DNA from: Symbiodinium natans | Lineage: Eukaryota > Sar > Dinophyceae > Suessiales > Symbiodiniaceae | Direction of reading: 5' to 3' | Length of the DNA: 64,000 nt | Assembly (NCBI GenBank): GCA_905221605.1 | Contig: CAJNDS010000758.1 | Location: 1 to 64,000, forward strand | Shown: one piece after another, positions 32,916 to 43,759 of the stretch | How the letters are laid out: every line of letters begins with the position of its first letter | How positions within the stretch are numbered: the first letter of the stretch is position 1 | Translations under genes and position numbers: made by a program | The notes under the pieces: generated by a model | Database searches by the model: none | What the model was told of the DNA's origin: nothing | Seen by the model: only the letters and a program-made list of their open reading frames with translations

Positions 32916-35900
32916 ATGGGCTGCGGTGCAAGCTCTGCAGCCGAACCGGGTTTGGAGCACAGCCCAATCAAGCAGTGCAAGCGGGAAGGCCCTTCTGGTG
33001 CATGGTTTGGGGACCCTAAGCCCGAAACCCTAAGCCCTAAACCCCCCAGACTCAACTCCTGTTTCGGGGTTCGTAAACCTTTAGGGTTTAGGGTTTAGGG
33101 TTTAGGGTTTAGGGTTCAGGGTTTAGGGTTCTGGGTTTAGGGTTTAGGGTTTAGGGTTACTAGGACCCAGAGTACGCCCTTATTCCCTTTTCTAGGGCTT
33201 CGGTTCCCTTTTACACCCCTTGCAAACCAAGAAGGGCACCCTATGTCTTCCTAGGTTACTTTTGGGTCGAGGCTGGGCTGTTCTAGGTCTCCTGGTGCCT
33301 GCGGATTATAGACTCGTCGAAGTCACCCTAAACCCTAAACCCCAAACCCCAAACCCCAAACCCCAAACCCCAAACCCCAAACCCCAAACCCCAAACCCCA
33401 AACCCCAAACCCCAAACCCCAAACCCTAAACCCAGGCCCTGAACGCTCGAGCCAGGTACAGGTACAAGTTCTCTGTCGCGCGACTTGAGGGCTTTGGGTT
33501 ATTTGGTTTAGGGTTTAGGGTGTAGGTTCCCCCCCTTAAATGACCGTAATTAGGCCTCATTAGCCCTAAATGGCCTTAATTCTGGGGGGGAACCTACGGG
33601 GGGGTTTAGTATAGAGGGGGGCAGTAGGCCAGACTCGGAGTAGACCCCCCCCCCTTGTTTTAGGGCTTAATGCAGCAGTGGAGGTTCCTACAAAGACCTC
33701 CTCTGACACAGTCGGTTCGCAGTCTCTCACTGTGCAGAGGAAAGAGCCCCGCCCAAAGATCTCACCCAAGCCCAAGCCCAAAAATCAGCGCAAAGGCAAA
33801 CCCAAACCAGCTGTTGACAAGGACCAAACCAAGCTTAGCTTTGGGAGCCATGGAAAGCCACCAGCAAAGGAACGCCGGGCCAGAGCGCGTGAGCAAACTG
33901 GAGATTTCACGCGTGCAAGGCCCAACGAGCCTGGTCAAGCCAGTGACCGGCCGCCTCCGGAGCCACCGCCCGGTCCCCGCCAGTCGAAGACGCAACGTGC
34001 AACCGAGGCAGTTCCCCCCTTTTTAATTCCTTGGCTACTCCTGGGAATAGTAGGGGAACCCTAAACCCTAAACCCTAAACCCTAAACCCTAAACCCTAAA
34101 CCCTAAACCCTAAACCCATGACAAACACGCCCAAAACAGGAAACCCTTAGTCGCCCTAGGGAGCCTGACAAAGTAAGCCAGCCCTTCCCTTCGACAGGCC
34201 CTACACCCTCAACCCTTTACCCTCAACCCTAAACCCTCGCCCTAAACCCTAAACCCTAGCCCTAAACCCTAATTCCTAAACCCTAAACCCTAAACTTTGC
34301 AAGCCAGGATCGGATCCCCATGAGGCCGCCAAGGAAAAGGAGGAGGAGGCCGCAGCGGCTGAGGAGTGGAACCACGTCTATCCCGAGGCCAGGGTTTAGG
34401 GTTTAGGGTTTAGGGTTTCGGGTTTAGGGTTTAGGGTTTCGGGTTTCGGGTTTCGGGTTTCGGGTTTGGGGTTTGGGGTTTGGGGTTTGGGGTTTGGGGT
34501 TTAGGGTTTCCCAAGGCCAGAGGGGTTCAACTTTTAAGCACTGAATGGGTTTCGGGTTTAGGGTTTTCGAGTTTTAAGGGTTTTAAGGGTTTTCATGGCG
34601 GTTGAAGTAGGGTTTACTTAGGGCTGTTGATGGGTTTTCACAGGGTTTTAACCCTAAACACTTAATGGACTCAACCCGATTGAAAGCCCTCAACCATAAA
34701 ACCTAAACCCTAAAACCCTAAACCGAAACCCTCAACCCTAAACCGCGCTGCTGGAGAAGCTTTTGGGGGTGTAGGCCGTCGAAGCCCATGCAACTTTGAA
34801 GAACGCGCCATCGTTACTTCAGTCCAGATATCCTAAGACCGAATGTCCAAGATTGAACTCCCCTCTAAGGGTTTAGAGTTTTGGGTTTCGGGTTTAGGGT
34901 TTAGGATTTAGGGGTTAGGGGTTAGGGCAAGACCTATTAATGTCCTGAATTAATCCCCCTCCCTCAGCAAGACATTAAGCTGCATCCGGAGCCCTACTCT
35001 CGAAGCCCAATGCTACATCACCTCTGAGATTTGTTGGGGAAGAGGAAGAGGATGTAAACCCTGAAGCCTAAGCACTACATTAGGTTGTAGGGCGTATTCT
35101 GGAGCACTGGGTTTAGGTGTTTTGGAGGTCTTGGAGCTAAGGGTTTGGAGCTTAGGGCTTAGGGTCTAGGGGCTTTGGGGTTTAGGGTTTAGGGTTTAGG
35201 GTTTAGGGTTTAGGGTTTAGGGTTTAGGCTGTAGTGTAATAGACCCATTCCATTCATGTCATGGGGTGTAGGGTCGGAGGGCTCAGAGCAGCGGGCCTCA
35301 TTTTTAGTTTTCTGGGTTTAGGGTTTAGGGTTTAGGATTTCGGGATGTAGGTTTGTGGGTTTCTGGCGTTTCGTTCAAGATCTCCAAGCCTTCGACCGTG
35401 AAGCCCAAAGCCCGGAACCCTCCGTTCTTTCAGGAGGAATGCCTGCCCCCAGACAGCGGCAATGAAGAGGCCGAGACCAAGGCACGAAGTGCTTCTGAAT
35501 CGTTCTTGCAGGTTTTCGGGGTTTCTAAACCCCTAAACCCCTAAACCCCTAAACACCTAAACACCTAAACCCCTAACCCCCCCAACCCTGAATCCTCATA
35601 GCCCCTCACACCCCTCGAATTTCCTAAAGTCCCTCCTTTAGTCCCCCGGCTTCAGAAGTCAAGCTTTCGGGTTTAGGACGTAGGGTTGAGGGTTTAGGGT
35701 TAGGGGTTCAGGGTTGAGGGTCGTTGAGATTCGGTGTGTTCTGTCAGGGCAATCTCCACCGCAGGCCCTCAAGAAGGCCCTCAACCCCTAAACTACACTT
35801 GTGTACGTCCCGCAAGCTAAGTCTTGCTTGGGTGGGCTTTGAAGGTGACCCTGAACTGCTGGAACAAATTCCCACAGCTCCAAACCCTCTAGACCTTAAG

Positions 35901-36438
35901 GCCCTAAACCCTAAACCCCAAACCCCAAACCCTAAACCCTCAAGACCTTTAGGCCCCAAACCCTAAGCCCAAAACTCCTAAACCTCAGACCTCGCTGACC
36001 GAGACCCTAAACTCCAAACCCTAGACCCTACAAGCCTAGAACCCTAAAATCCCAAAACCCTACGCCCCGCACCCTAAACCCCAAACAGCTAAAAACTTCT
36101 GAACCCTAAGCCCCAAACCCTAAACTGCCCTGAACCCCAAACCCTAACCCCAAAATCCTAGACCCCAAGCCCCACCGGCCCAAAACCCGACAACTTCTAA
36201 AGCCCTACGCCCCAAACCCTAAACCCCAAGCCCGAAATTCACCCCGAAACCCCAAACCCCCAACCCTAAACCCCAAACCCTAAACCCCAACTCTAAACCC
36301 TAAACCCCAAACCCCAAACCCTAAACCCCAAACCCTACACCCCGAACCCTAACGCCATGTCTGCCCATCTGCGCGTAGGCACAGGAGGCGCAGGATAACA
36401 GTGACCCGGTGGTCAGGCTAGTGGGCTCGAAGCCCTGA
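32916..36438 (+). CDS. Candidate gene with N-myristoylation-type start and disordered Lys/Pro-rich region
   Basis: ATG at 32,916 opens MGCGASSAAEPGLEHSP, a classic N-myristoylation-like N-terminus, ending at 33,004. Further exons: about 33,265-33,325 (WAVLGLLVPADYRLVEV), about 33,459-33,497 (YRYKFSVARLEGFG), 33,676-34,049 (374 nt, Lys/Pro-rich, likely disordered, SPKPKPKNQRKGKPKPAVDK), 34,140-34,172 (ETLSRPREPDK, donor GTAAGC; phase fits), 34,308-34,393 (EAAKEKEEEAAAAEEWNHV), 34,516-34,548 (ARGVQLLSTEW; phase fits), about 34,969-35,028, 35,380-35,511 (PDSGNEEAETKARSASESF), about 35,816-35,885 and 36,379-36,438 (AQEAQDNSDPVVRLVGSKP, stop TGA). A signalling adaptor anchored by myristate is possible but unproven. 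Confidence 0.42.
33330..33426. repeat. Variant telomere array, unit CCCCAAA
   Basis: Thirteen or so identical CCCCAAA units flanked by single CCCTAAA units. Confidence 0.92.
33523..33634. mobile_element. Inverted-repeat element with GGTTCCCCCC ends
   Basis: Reads TAGGTTCCCCCCCTTAAATG at the left and GGGGGGGAACCTACGGGG at the right around ATTAGGCCTCATTAGCCC. The core matches the copy at 22,940-23,020. Confidence 0.75.
34394..34515 (+). repeat. 122-bp intron made of TTTAGGG, TTTCGGG and TTTGGGG units
   Basis: It begins GTTTAGGG, runs through homogeneous blocks of TTTCGGG and then TTTGGGG, and ends TTTCCCAAG. The flanking exons (…NHVYPEAR and ARGVQLLSTEW) join in phase 0. Only the last seven or eight bases are not repeat. 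Confidence 0.55.
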
Positions 36439-36599
36439 AAGGGTTTAGGGTTTAGGGTTTAGGGTTTGGGGTTTAGGGTTTGGGGTTTGGGGTTCGGGGT
36501 TAGGGGTTTGGGGTTTGGGGTTTAGGGTGTGGGGTTTAGGGTTTAGGATTTAGGGTTTGGGGCCTGGGGTTTGGGGTTTAGGGTTAAGTCTCGGGACTT

Positions 36600-37320
36600 T
36601 GCCTCGGGTGAGATAACATGGGAATAGAACCCTTATAAGGTTGTAAGGTCAAGGGTTTGGGGTTGAGGGGTTTCAGTTGAGCTTTTCTTGGTTTAGGGAC
36701 TTGATCTCCAAACTCTTTGGAAAAGCAAGTTTTTGGGAGTCATTTTGACCAGAAAGTATGAAGCCGTGTGGGCCAGCTGGGGCTCGGGAACTTCAAAGAA
36801 CATAGCAAAATGCAGTAAGGCAAAAAGAAGACAACGGAATGTTGGCGGCAAGATTTCAAGAATTGAGGAGTAGGCCGTAAGATGCCCATGGCCAGCTGGG
36901 GTCTAAACAAATGCCGTTTAACTACATGCCAAACTCGTATCTTCGCGGCTCAAAACATGGATTTTGGCAGGTATGTTCAGCAGTTCTTTGTGGTGCTTTA
37001 CTGTAACTTTACATCTTTAGCCTTTTTGGGTTTATTGGGCTTCTCAAATAAGGCAGCTTAAATTTTAGTTTTTAGCTACCCTTCTGAGTGTAGCCAAGAG
37101 TTGAGGCGGTCGGGATGCTGGCGCGTTGACGCAGATCGGACGAATGGCGAAAATGGGGGGGCCATGGAGCTTTGTTGCCTATGGGTCTCGCACTTCAGTG
37201 GTATCTCCTTCACATTCGAGCTATGAAGTTTTTGGATGAGGTTGGAAATCGTGAGTCTGTACCCTAAACTCGTGAGCCTGTACCCTAAACCCTGTAGGGT
37301 TTATAATGTAGGGTTAGGGT
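36600..37320. other. Stretch with little telomere repeat, no clear exon
   Basis: About 700 bp with almost no TTTAGGG and no convincing frame; a small repeat GTGAGTCTGTACCCTAAA near 37,252-37,285. It follows a candidate stop (36,436), so an intergenic region is possible. Confidence 0.35.
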
Positions 37321-37401
37321 TCATGAAGTTTTGGGTTTAGGGTTTAGGGTTTAGGGTTTAGGGTCTAAAGGGAGGTTCAAGAAGCATCTTCCGGTCTGGC
37401 A

Positions 37402-39652
37402 GGTCCTGGATACAGCGTGCCAAGGCCGGAGGGTTTAGGCACTACACGTTTAGGGTTTAGGGTTTGGGGTTTAGGGTTTAGGGTTTAGGGTTTAGGGTTT
37501 CAGGTGTCGGGTTTAGGGGAGAACTTGAGGTCTTTTGGGCTTAAGGTTTAATGTTGGACTGGCTTTAGTGAGAAGGGGCACTATTATGCGATGTTCCGGA
37601 AATCCTATAGGGGACCCCCCATTGTTTAGGGTGGTCCTCAATTATGCGATGTTTGCCGGCCGGGGTTGAAGGGCGGGGGGCCGGGGAGCCAAAAACTAAA
37701 AACAGTTCTGAATAAGAAACTCCGGAATTTTTGGTGTCCAGCCTTATTTAAATTCCTTTTAAAATTTCATTACGAAACAGGCCCCCAAACAATTTTCCAA
37801 GGGAGTAGCCCACGAGCTGCCCTGATTCGCTTTAGCAAGTTGTTTCGGTGGTCCGCATTTATGCGGAGCCCCGGCGACCGTGGAGCTACAAAGCCTGGAA
37901 AGCTTAGACCCTCAAGCTTCAAGGCTTCCCCTCAACCCTCGACCCCTAGCCGCCCTACCCCCAGCCCCGTCCCAGCCCCAGCCCACACTATTCAGGATCC
38001 CCGAAAACCCCAAAATTGTTTGGGGGGGGGGGGGGGGGACCCCTACGTACTAAAGCGAGTCCAACATTATAGGGTTTAGGGTTTCAGGTTTCGGGTTTAA
38101 GGGAGAGCTCAGAGCAAACTTGAGTGCTTTTGGGAGGGACGACCTGTCGTACTAGTTGCTCATAGCGTGAATCGCCCATAATGAGGGATCATCCCAAGTT
38201 TCGGGTTAGGATGTAGTGTAGGGATGAGGGTTTGAGGTCTAGTGCTTCGGGTTGCAGTGGACCTTGCCAACTTCTTGCAAGCAGTCGTCTGAGCTGCCAT
38301 GGGTTGTACGTAGGTCTTCGGTATGGAGCTCCATTACTTGCCGCAATTATGTGCCGTTACTTTTATAAAGGGCTCATGTACCCGTGTAATATATGGGCCT
38401 TACGGGGGGTTCCTATGTGGTAGGTTTGTGGCCCAAGTATATACCAGAGAGGTACACCCCGAGGGGATGGACCCTTACGGGAGTGTATTACACTGGGTTC
38501 TGGGTTTAGGGTTTAGGGTTCAGGGTTCAGGGTTCAGGGTTTAGGGTTGCCGTGTTCCGAGATCCTAACGTCACGGTGTAACGGAGCACCGCTCCAAGCT
38601 CATGGGTACGACTGCCTATAGGAGATTACTTATGGTCCTTAAGGGAGGGGGGTTTAGGGTTTAGGGTTTAGGGTTTAGGGTTTAGGGTTCATGGGGGTAG
38701 GTACCTAGGGATCCTTGGCAAAGCTTCGGGAGCCTTAGGGAGTAGGGAAACCTTGGGTTACATAACGCCCCTTTGAACCCCCCCTCCCTTAAGGACCCTA
38801 GAATCTTAATCCCAAACCCTAAACCCTAAACCCTAAACCCTAAACCCTATAAACCTCCCTTAAGGACTAAGGACCCTTTGGATTAAGAATGCGTGCCGGG
38901 TTTTGGACTGGCTTTGCGTCAGGGTGTAGGCTTCATTTTTTGGGGCTTTTGGAGAAGAGCGTTCATACTCTCCAAGCCCTAGACCCAAGACCCCAACCCC
39001 CACCCCTTAGCCCTACGTTGCGGGCAACCATAAACTAGCAAGAGCCTTGAAGGGCTTTTGGAGCCTCAAGCACTACGTATACCCAGAACCCTAAACCCTA
39101 AACCCTACACCCTACACCCTACACCCTACACCCTACACCCTACACCCTACACCCTAAACCCTAAACCCAAACCCTAAACCCTAAACCCTAAACCCTAAAC
39201 CCTAAACCCTAAACCCTACACCCTAAACCCTAAACCCTAAACCCTAAACCCTAACCCTAAACCCCAACCGCAAGCACTACGTATCCGAATTGCAAGCCCC
39301 GCCATTCTTAGGCTTTTGCCGACGTGGACCGGGATAGCGAGGATCTGCGGATACTGCTTTTAGCATCTCAACCGTTTAGGGTTTGGGGTTTAGGGTTTAG
39401 GGTTTAGGATTTGGGGTTTAGGGTTTAGGGTTCAGGGTATTTTGGATATTCGGGGTTTTGGCGAATTAAGGTACTTCGAGTTTAGGGTAACTAGGGTATG
39501 TACGGTATTTAGGGATTAGGGTTTAGGGTTTAGGGTTTAAGTCGTTTTGCGGTTGAAGTGCGCGCGGGGATATTGGTTCGAGCGTGCTGCGACGGCTGCG
39601 ATCTTGCTCACTGCTGGAACACTCAAAGAGCCAACTCTAAACTCACTTGAGG
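37402..39652 (+). CDS. Cluster of candidate exons, gene structure unresolved
   Basis: Candidates: 37,402-37,431 (VLDTACQGRR, donor GTTTAGG), about 37,800-37,930 (SSPRAALIRFSKLFRWSAF), about 38,258-38,300 (WTLPTSCKQSSELPW), about 38,313-38,371 (VFGMELHYLPQLCAVTFIK), about 39,046-39,085 (ALKGFWSLKHYVYPE), 39,312-39,373 (AFADVDRDSEDLRILLLASQ) and about 39,580-39,652 (RAATAAILLTAGTLKEP). All + strand, open frame plus splice-site support only. Confidence 0.28.
38636..38805. mobile_element. Inverted-repeat element with TTTAGGG array inside its left arm
   Basis: Left arm GGTCCTTAAGGGAGGGGG, then five or six TTTAGGG units, then GTTCATGGGGG. Right arm reads CCCCTTTGAACCCCCCCTCC then CTTAAGGACC. The complement of the right arm has GGGGG followed directly by GTTCAAAGG, so the repeat sits in the arm at GGG|GTTC. 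Confidence 0.7.
39107..39160. repeat. Variant telomere array, unit CCCTACA
   Basis: Seven or eight identical CCCTACA units between CCCTAAA units. Confidence 0.92.
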
Positions 39653-39796
39653 GTTAAGGGTTTAGGGTTTAGGGTTCAGGGTTTGGGGTTTAGGGTTTAG
39701 GGTTTAGGGTTTAGGGTTTAGGGTTTAGGGTTTAGGGTTTGGGGTTTGGGGTTTAGGGTTTAGCTGACGGGTTCAGTTGCAACGTGGGGATTCCAG

Positions 39797-41115
39797 TTGC
39801 AGGCTCACACTGTCAGCTGGGGCCCCGGCTTGTTCTCCAAAATGCTTCAAAAGCATCGGTTTTTACATGGTTTTTCACTCATGCTGGAACCCACGGACCC
39901 AAGAGGTGTATCTGCGGAAAATTATTCCGTGCTTGCGTTTTGCACCAGGTGCAAAACGCAAGCACGTTTTCACGGTTTCTGTCGCCTCTCACAAAAATGC
40001 TGCAGGTGCCACATTTCTGCGTGCGTACTGTTTGACGTGCTGTCGGCTGTCCTGTGCAATCTTTGCTCGCAAGGGGTGGGGTGGGGGGGGGGGGGGGTTA
40101 TCACGTCCAATCCAAAGACTAGGACTCTCCCGCCCCTTTTGCCCCCAGACTGATTACGACTTTCCCTGATATACGTTCCTGTCGTTCAATTTTTTTTGGC
40201 GGGGGGTGGGGGGGGGGGGGTGGGGTTGATTACGTATCTGCGCTGACGTTTTTGTTGCTCAGCGGCTGCCTCGACGCACCAGCGCACTTTCGATACATGT
40301 GTACATGTCCTGTACGTGCTGCGAGCGAGCGAGGACCTGAAACGACATGACAGCACATGATTGCTTTCACACGTTTAGATCTACGCCCTCATAGTACGGC
40401 AAAAATGCTTGGATGATAACAGACACGGCGCATCGTGATGGCCATCTAGTTCCAGCATAGGAATTCGCCAAAATGCCTCCAGCGGTGCTCCGAATGACCG
40501 CCAAGAGGCCCCGGCAAGTCGCAGTAACAGCATATGTGCGAGCACGTGCAACAGGAGCCATCGCTGGTTCAATCCCTGGTTCAACTCCATTACAAGTGAC
40601 TTACTTTTGTTCGCTTTGACTACTCCTCAACAGTTACTCATGCTTCTCACAGTGTGCAGACAAGACAACACAACAAAATCTATGTCCTCCCAAGTAACAT
40701 AAAACGGCTTCTTGACCAACACCCTCGTGTTTATTAACATTTACCTTCCCAAGAACCACGTTGGAAGTGAACCCGGGTTTAGGGTTTAGGGTTTAGGGTT
40801 TAGGGTTTAGGGTTTAGGGTTTAGGGTTTAGGGTTGAGGGTTTACATTACACCCCAGAGAATCACAAGACACAAAGCTCCCACAGTTCCGGAGATGCGCA
40901 TGTGGCCACACCTAGTAGTAGCGTATATAGGTAACCTTTAGCCTTTTTAGGTTAGTAGTATATTCCCAAAGGTTAACCTTGAATTCCCCCAGGTTACTGG
41001 ACAACTAGCACATGGTTAAGGATGGTTTTGCTGGTTCTTGCGTTGGCTCCCACCAGCTCGCAGCGAAGATCTGGGTTTTGGCTCCGCAGCTGTGGCTTTT
41101 GAAGCGCTTGTTGCG
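39797..41115 (+). CDS. Multi-exon gene with a phase-consistent run of exons
   Basis: Exons: 39,797-39,948 (LFSKMLQKHRFLHGFSLM, donor GTGCAA), 40,461-40,595 (MTAKRPRQVAVTAYVRAR, donor GTGACT), 40,634-40,693 (LLMLLTVCRQDNTTKSMSSQ, donor GTAACA), 40,754-40,776 (NHVGSEPG), 40,858-40,906 (SQDTKLPQFRRCACG) and 41,009-41,115 (GSHQLAAKIWVLAPQLWLL, donor GTTTAGGG). From 40,461 onward every junction keeps one frame. The intron 40,777-40,857 is telomere repeat and 40,907-41,008 is an introner-like element. The first exon is less certain. No known family is recognised. Confidence 0.48.
39928..39966. repeat. Perfect palindrome, 19-bp arms, 1-nt centre
   Basis: CGTGCTTGCGTTTTGCACC is followed by A and then its exact reverse complement ending GCAAGCACG. 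It spans the proposed exon end and donor at 39,948/39,949. Confidence 0.95.
40777..40857 (+). repeat. 81-bp intron made of TTTAGGG repeat
   Basis: It begins GTTTAGGG, contains about eight units, then GTTTACATTACACCCCAG. The flanking exons join in phase 2 (NHVGSEPG then ESQDTK) and the frame stays open for another 50 codons. Confidence 0.55.
40907..41008 (+). mobile_element. Introner-like element with 4-bp direct repeats (CACA)
   Basis: The element CCTAGTAGTAGCG … GGACAACTAG (40,911-41,008) is flanked by CACA at 40,907-40,910 and 41,009-41,012. Removing it with one CACA restores an open frame (…RRCACG then HMVKDGFAG) in phase with upstream exons. That implies an intron starting with CA rather than GT. 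A GT-AG option (GTAGTAG … ACTAG) would need a different upstream frame. Confidence 0.55.
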
Positions 41116-41136
41116 GTTTAGGGTTTAGGGTTTAGG

Positions 41137-41180
41137 GCTTAGGGCTTAGGGCTTAGGGCTTAGGGCTTAGGGCTTAGGGT
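41137..41180. repeat. Variant telomere array, unit GGGCTTA
   Basis: Six identical GGGCTTA units within a TTTAGGG array. Confidence 0.9.
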
Positions 41181-41347
41181 TTAGGGTTTAGGGTTTAGGG
41201 TTTAGGGTTTAGGGTCCAGCCTTCAGGGTCTAGCGTTTAGGGTGTCAAGAATGTTCATGCATGTCACTCGCAGGGTTCTTATGCTGGGGAGAGGTGTAAA
41301 GAGAACGCTTCAGGCTTCTGAGCATCCAGGCGCGGGTCAGCAGGCAC

Positions 41348-42801
41348 TTGAGGGGCATCATGTCGATTTCAGTCCATGTGCAGCTCCTGAGTGGCACAAG
41401 CATCACTTTGGCAGTGGAGCCAGAAGAGTCTGTGACCAGCTTGTGTCAAAGGGCGCAGGGCGGCCTAAGAGTTGGCAAGGGAAGGCTGCTGACAACCTCC
41501 GGAGATATGCTGGCCGGAGGTACAGTCACGCCAGCGCGTTTACAAGACAACGACTTGCTGACGCTGCACGTCGGACAGGTTTGCCTTGCGTCCCGTGCAT
41601 CTGCCTTTACTGCTCTACTGGGTGATGGATGTGTGGTGACCTGGGGGCATGCCGACCGTGGCGGGGACAGCAGTTCCGCACAAGCTCATCTCCAGAACGT
41701 GCAACAGGTACAAGCTTCTCCTTTCGCGTTTGCTGCGATCAGGGCCGACGGGTTTGTGGTGACCTGGGACATGACGGCTTTGGTGGCGACAGCAGTGCCG
41801 TGCAAGATTTGCTCAAGAGCGTGCAGCAGGTGCAAGCTTCTTCAGGGGCGTTTGCTGCGATCCGGGTTGATGGATCTGTGGTGACGTGGGGCCATGATGG
41901 CTATGGTGGCGACAGCAGTGCCGTACAAGATCAGCTCAAGAACGTGCAGCAGGTGCAAGCTACTGCTTGTGCTTTTGCTGCGATCCGGCCTGATGGATCT
42001 GCAGTGACTTGGGGCCGTGCTGGCTTTGGCAGTGACAGCAGTGCTGTACAAGATCACCTCCAGAGCGTGCAGCGGGTGCAAGCTACTGCTTGTGCTTTTG
42101 CTGCGATCCGGGCTGATGGATCTGTGGTGACTTGGGGTGGTGCTGAAGACGGCGGCGACAGCAGTGCTGTACGAGATCAGCTCAAGGACGTGCAGCAAGT
42201 GCAAGCTTCTGACGGGGCGTTTGCCGCGATCCGGGCTGACGGATCTGTGGTGACCTGGGGCCATGCTGAGCAGTGTGGCGGCAGCAGTGTCATACAAGAT
42301 CAGCTCAAGAACGTGCAGCAGGTGCAAGCTACTGCTTGTGCTTTTGCTGCGATCCGGGCTGATGGATCTGTGGTGACTTGGGGTGATGGTGGCTTTGGCG
42401 GCGACAGCAGTGCCGTACATGATCAGCTCAAGAACGTGCAGCAGGTGCAAGCTTCTGAAGCGGCGTTTGCTGCGATCCGGGCTGATGGATCTGTGGCGAC
42501 GTGGGGCCATGATGGCTATGGTGGCGACAGCAGCGCTGTACAAGATCAGCTCAAGAACGTGCAGCAGGTGCAAGCTACTGCTTGTGCTTTTGCTGCTATC
42601 CGGGCTGATGGATCTGTGGTGACTTGGGGTGATGGTGGCTGTGGTGGCGACAGCAGTGCCGTACATGATCAGCTCCAGAACGTACAGCACGTGCAAGCTT
42701 CGCGCTGTGCGTTTGCTGCGATCCGGGCTGATGGATCTGTGGCGACTTGGGGTTATGGTGGCTCTGGCGGCGACAGCAGTTCTGTACGAGATCAGCTCTA
42801 G
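41348..42801 (+). pseudogene. Ubiquitin-like domain + RCC1-type repeat protein, frameshifted
   Basis: The N-terminus (MSISVHVQLLSGTSITLAVE to LQDNDLLTLHVGQV, about 75 residues) has the outline of a ubiquitin-like fold. It is followed by about nine 41-residue repeats with AIRADGSVVTWG, GGDSSAVQDQLKNVQQV and a 123-bp DNA period, as in RCC1/HERC-like proteins of dinoflagellates. No intron is needed. A run of three G at 41,766-41,768 where other repeats have four shifts the frame inside the second repeat. The downstream frame then ends at TAG (42,799-42,801), where sister repeats have CAG, and degenerate repeat continues beyond. It is either a decaying retro-copied gene or carries a sequencing error at the G run. 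Confidence 0.82.
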
Positions 42802-43090
42802 AACAGGCAGCAGGTGCAAGCTTCCTTCTCATTCTCAGCTCTTGCTGCTGTGCTGGCTCGGGAGTTGACAGTAGTGCTCTTGAAGATCAGCTGAGGAGGA
42901 TAGCAAATCCGCCATCCTGAATGTAAGGATACTAGCTTATGGTTACAGATTTGACGTAGGAGTGGTTCCCAATACCTACTGAACCCTGAAAACCTCCTCT
43001 TTTTGCCAAGTCAGCCTCTGAAAGCGCTGAAGGCCTCACTGCAATCTGTACCTTGAGCAACAGATGACAAGATTGCCGTGACAGTCCTGC
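42802..43090. other. Degenerate continuation of the RCC1-type gene and 3' flank
   Basis: Right after the stop the DNA still matches the repeat (CAGCAGGTGCAAGCTTC) and then loses similarity. No clear exon follows until about 43,150. Confidence 0.5.
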
Positions 43091-43159
43091 TGTCAAGCAA
43101 GGGTTTAGGGTTTAGGGTTTAGGGTCTAGGGTTTAGGGTCTAGGGTCTAGGGTCTAGGG

Positions 43160-43537
43160 TTTACGCCAATCCTGCAGTGCAGGCACCAGAACTTCTTTCA
43201 AGGCTCGACGCAAAGAGGCCCGGATCACATCAACTCCACCATCCTGACCACCAAGCCTTGCCCACTGCCCGTCCATGCTCTCCATGACAGATTTTTTTCT
43301 GGGTTTAGGGTTTAGGGTTTAGGGTTTGGGGTTTGGGGTTTGGGGTTTGGGGTTTAGGGTTTAGGGTCTCTGCCCTCTTATCACAAGCAAAGCCGAAGCC
43401 TTAAGCCCTGAAGCGAGAAGTGGACACGGGTTTAGGGTTCAGGCTTTAGTTTTAGGGTTTAGGGTTTAGGCTGTAGGGGCCCATCTTCAGTCTACCAAAA
43501 CCATGTCGCAACCGGAAGCCTTAACGAAGAACAAATA
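43160..43537 (+). CDS. Candidate exons ending in a stop near 43,537
   Basis: About 43,175-43,297 reads CRHQNFFQGSTQRGPDHINS on + with donor GTTTAGGG; the minus strand also has a good frame (MESMDGQWARLGG … VIRASLRRALKEVLVPAL), so strand is uncertain. Then about 43,392-43,432 (KAEALSPEARSGHG) and about 43,492-43,537 (STKTMSQPEALTKNK, stop TAG). Confidence 0.28.
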
Positions 43538-43759
43538 GACCTGAAACAGTGTCAGGGATCCTTTGTTTTAAAGTGATTTAAAGCATTCTGAATCACGGCT
43601 CCTTGTCATGATTTAAGGAGTTCTCCCTTGGTGAAGGGCTTTGGGGGTCAGAAGATTTCCGTCCCTTTCGGGCTTAGGGTGTAGGGTGTAGGGTGTAGGG
43701 TTTAGGGTTTAGGGTTTAGGGTTTAGGGTTTAGGGTTTAGGGCCCACAGTTCGAGCTAG

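Noticed and set aside
42596-42832. Minus-strand frames opposite the RCC1-type repeats
   Set aside because: They are antisense shadows of a clear repeat protein and change with each repeat.
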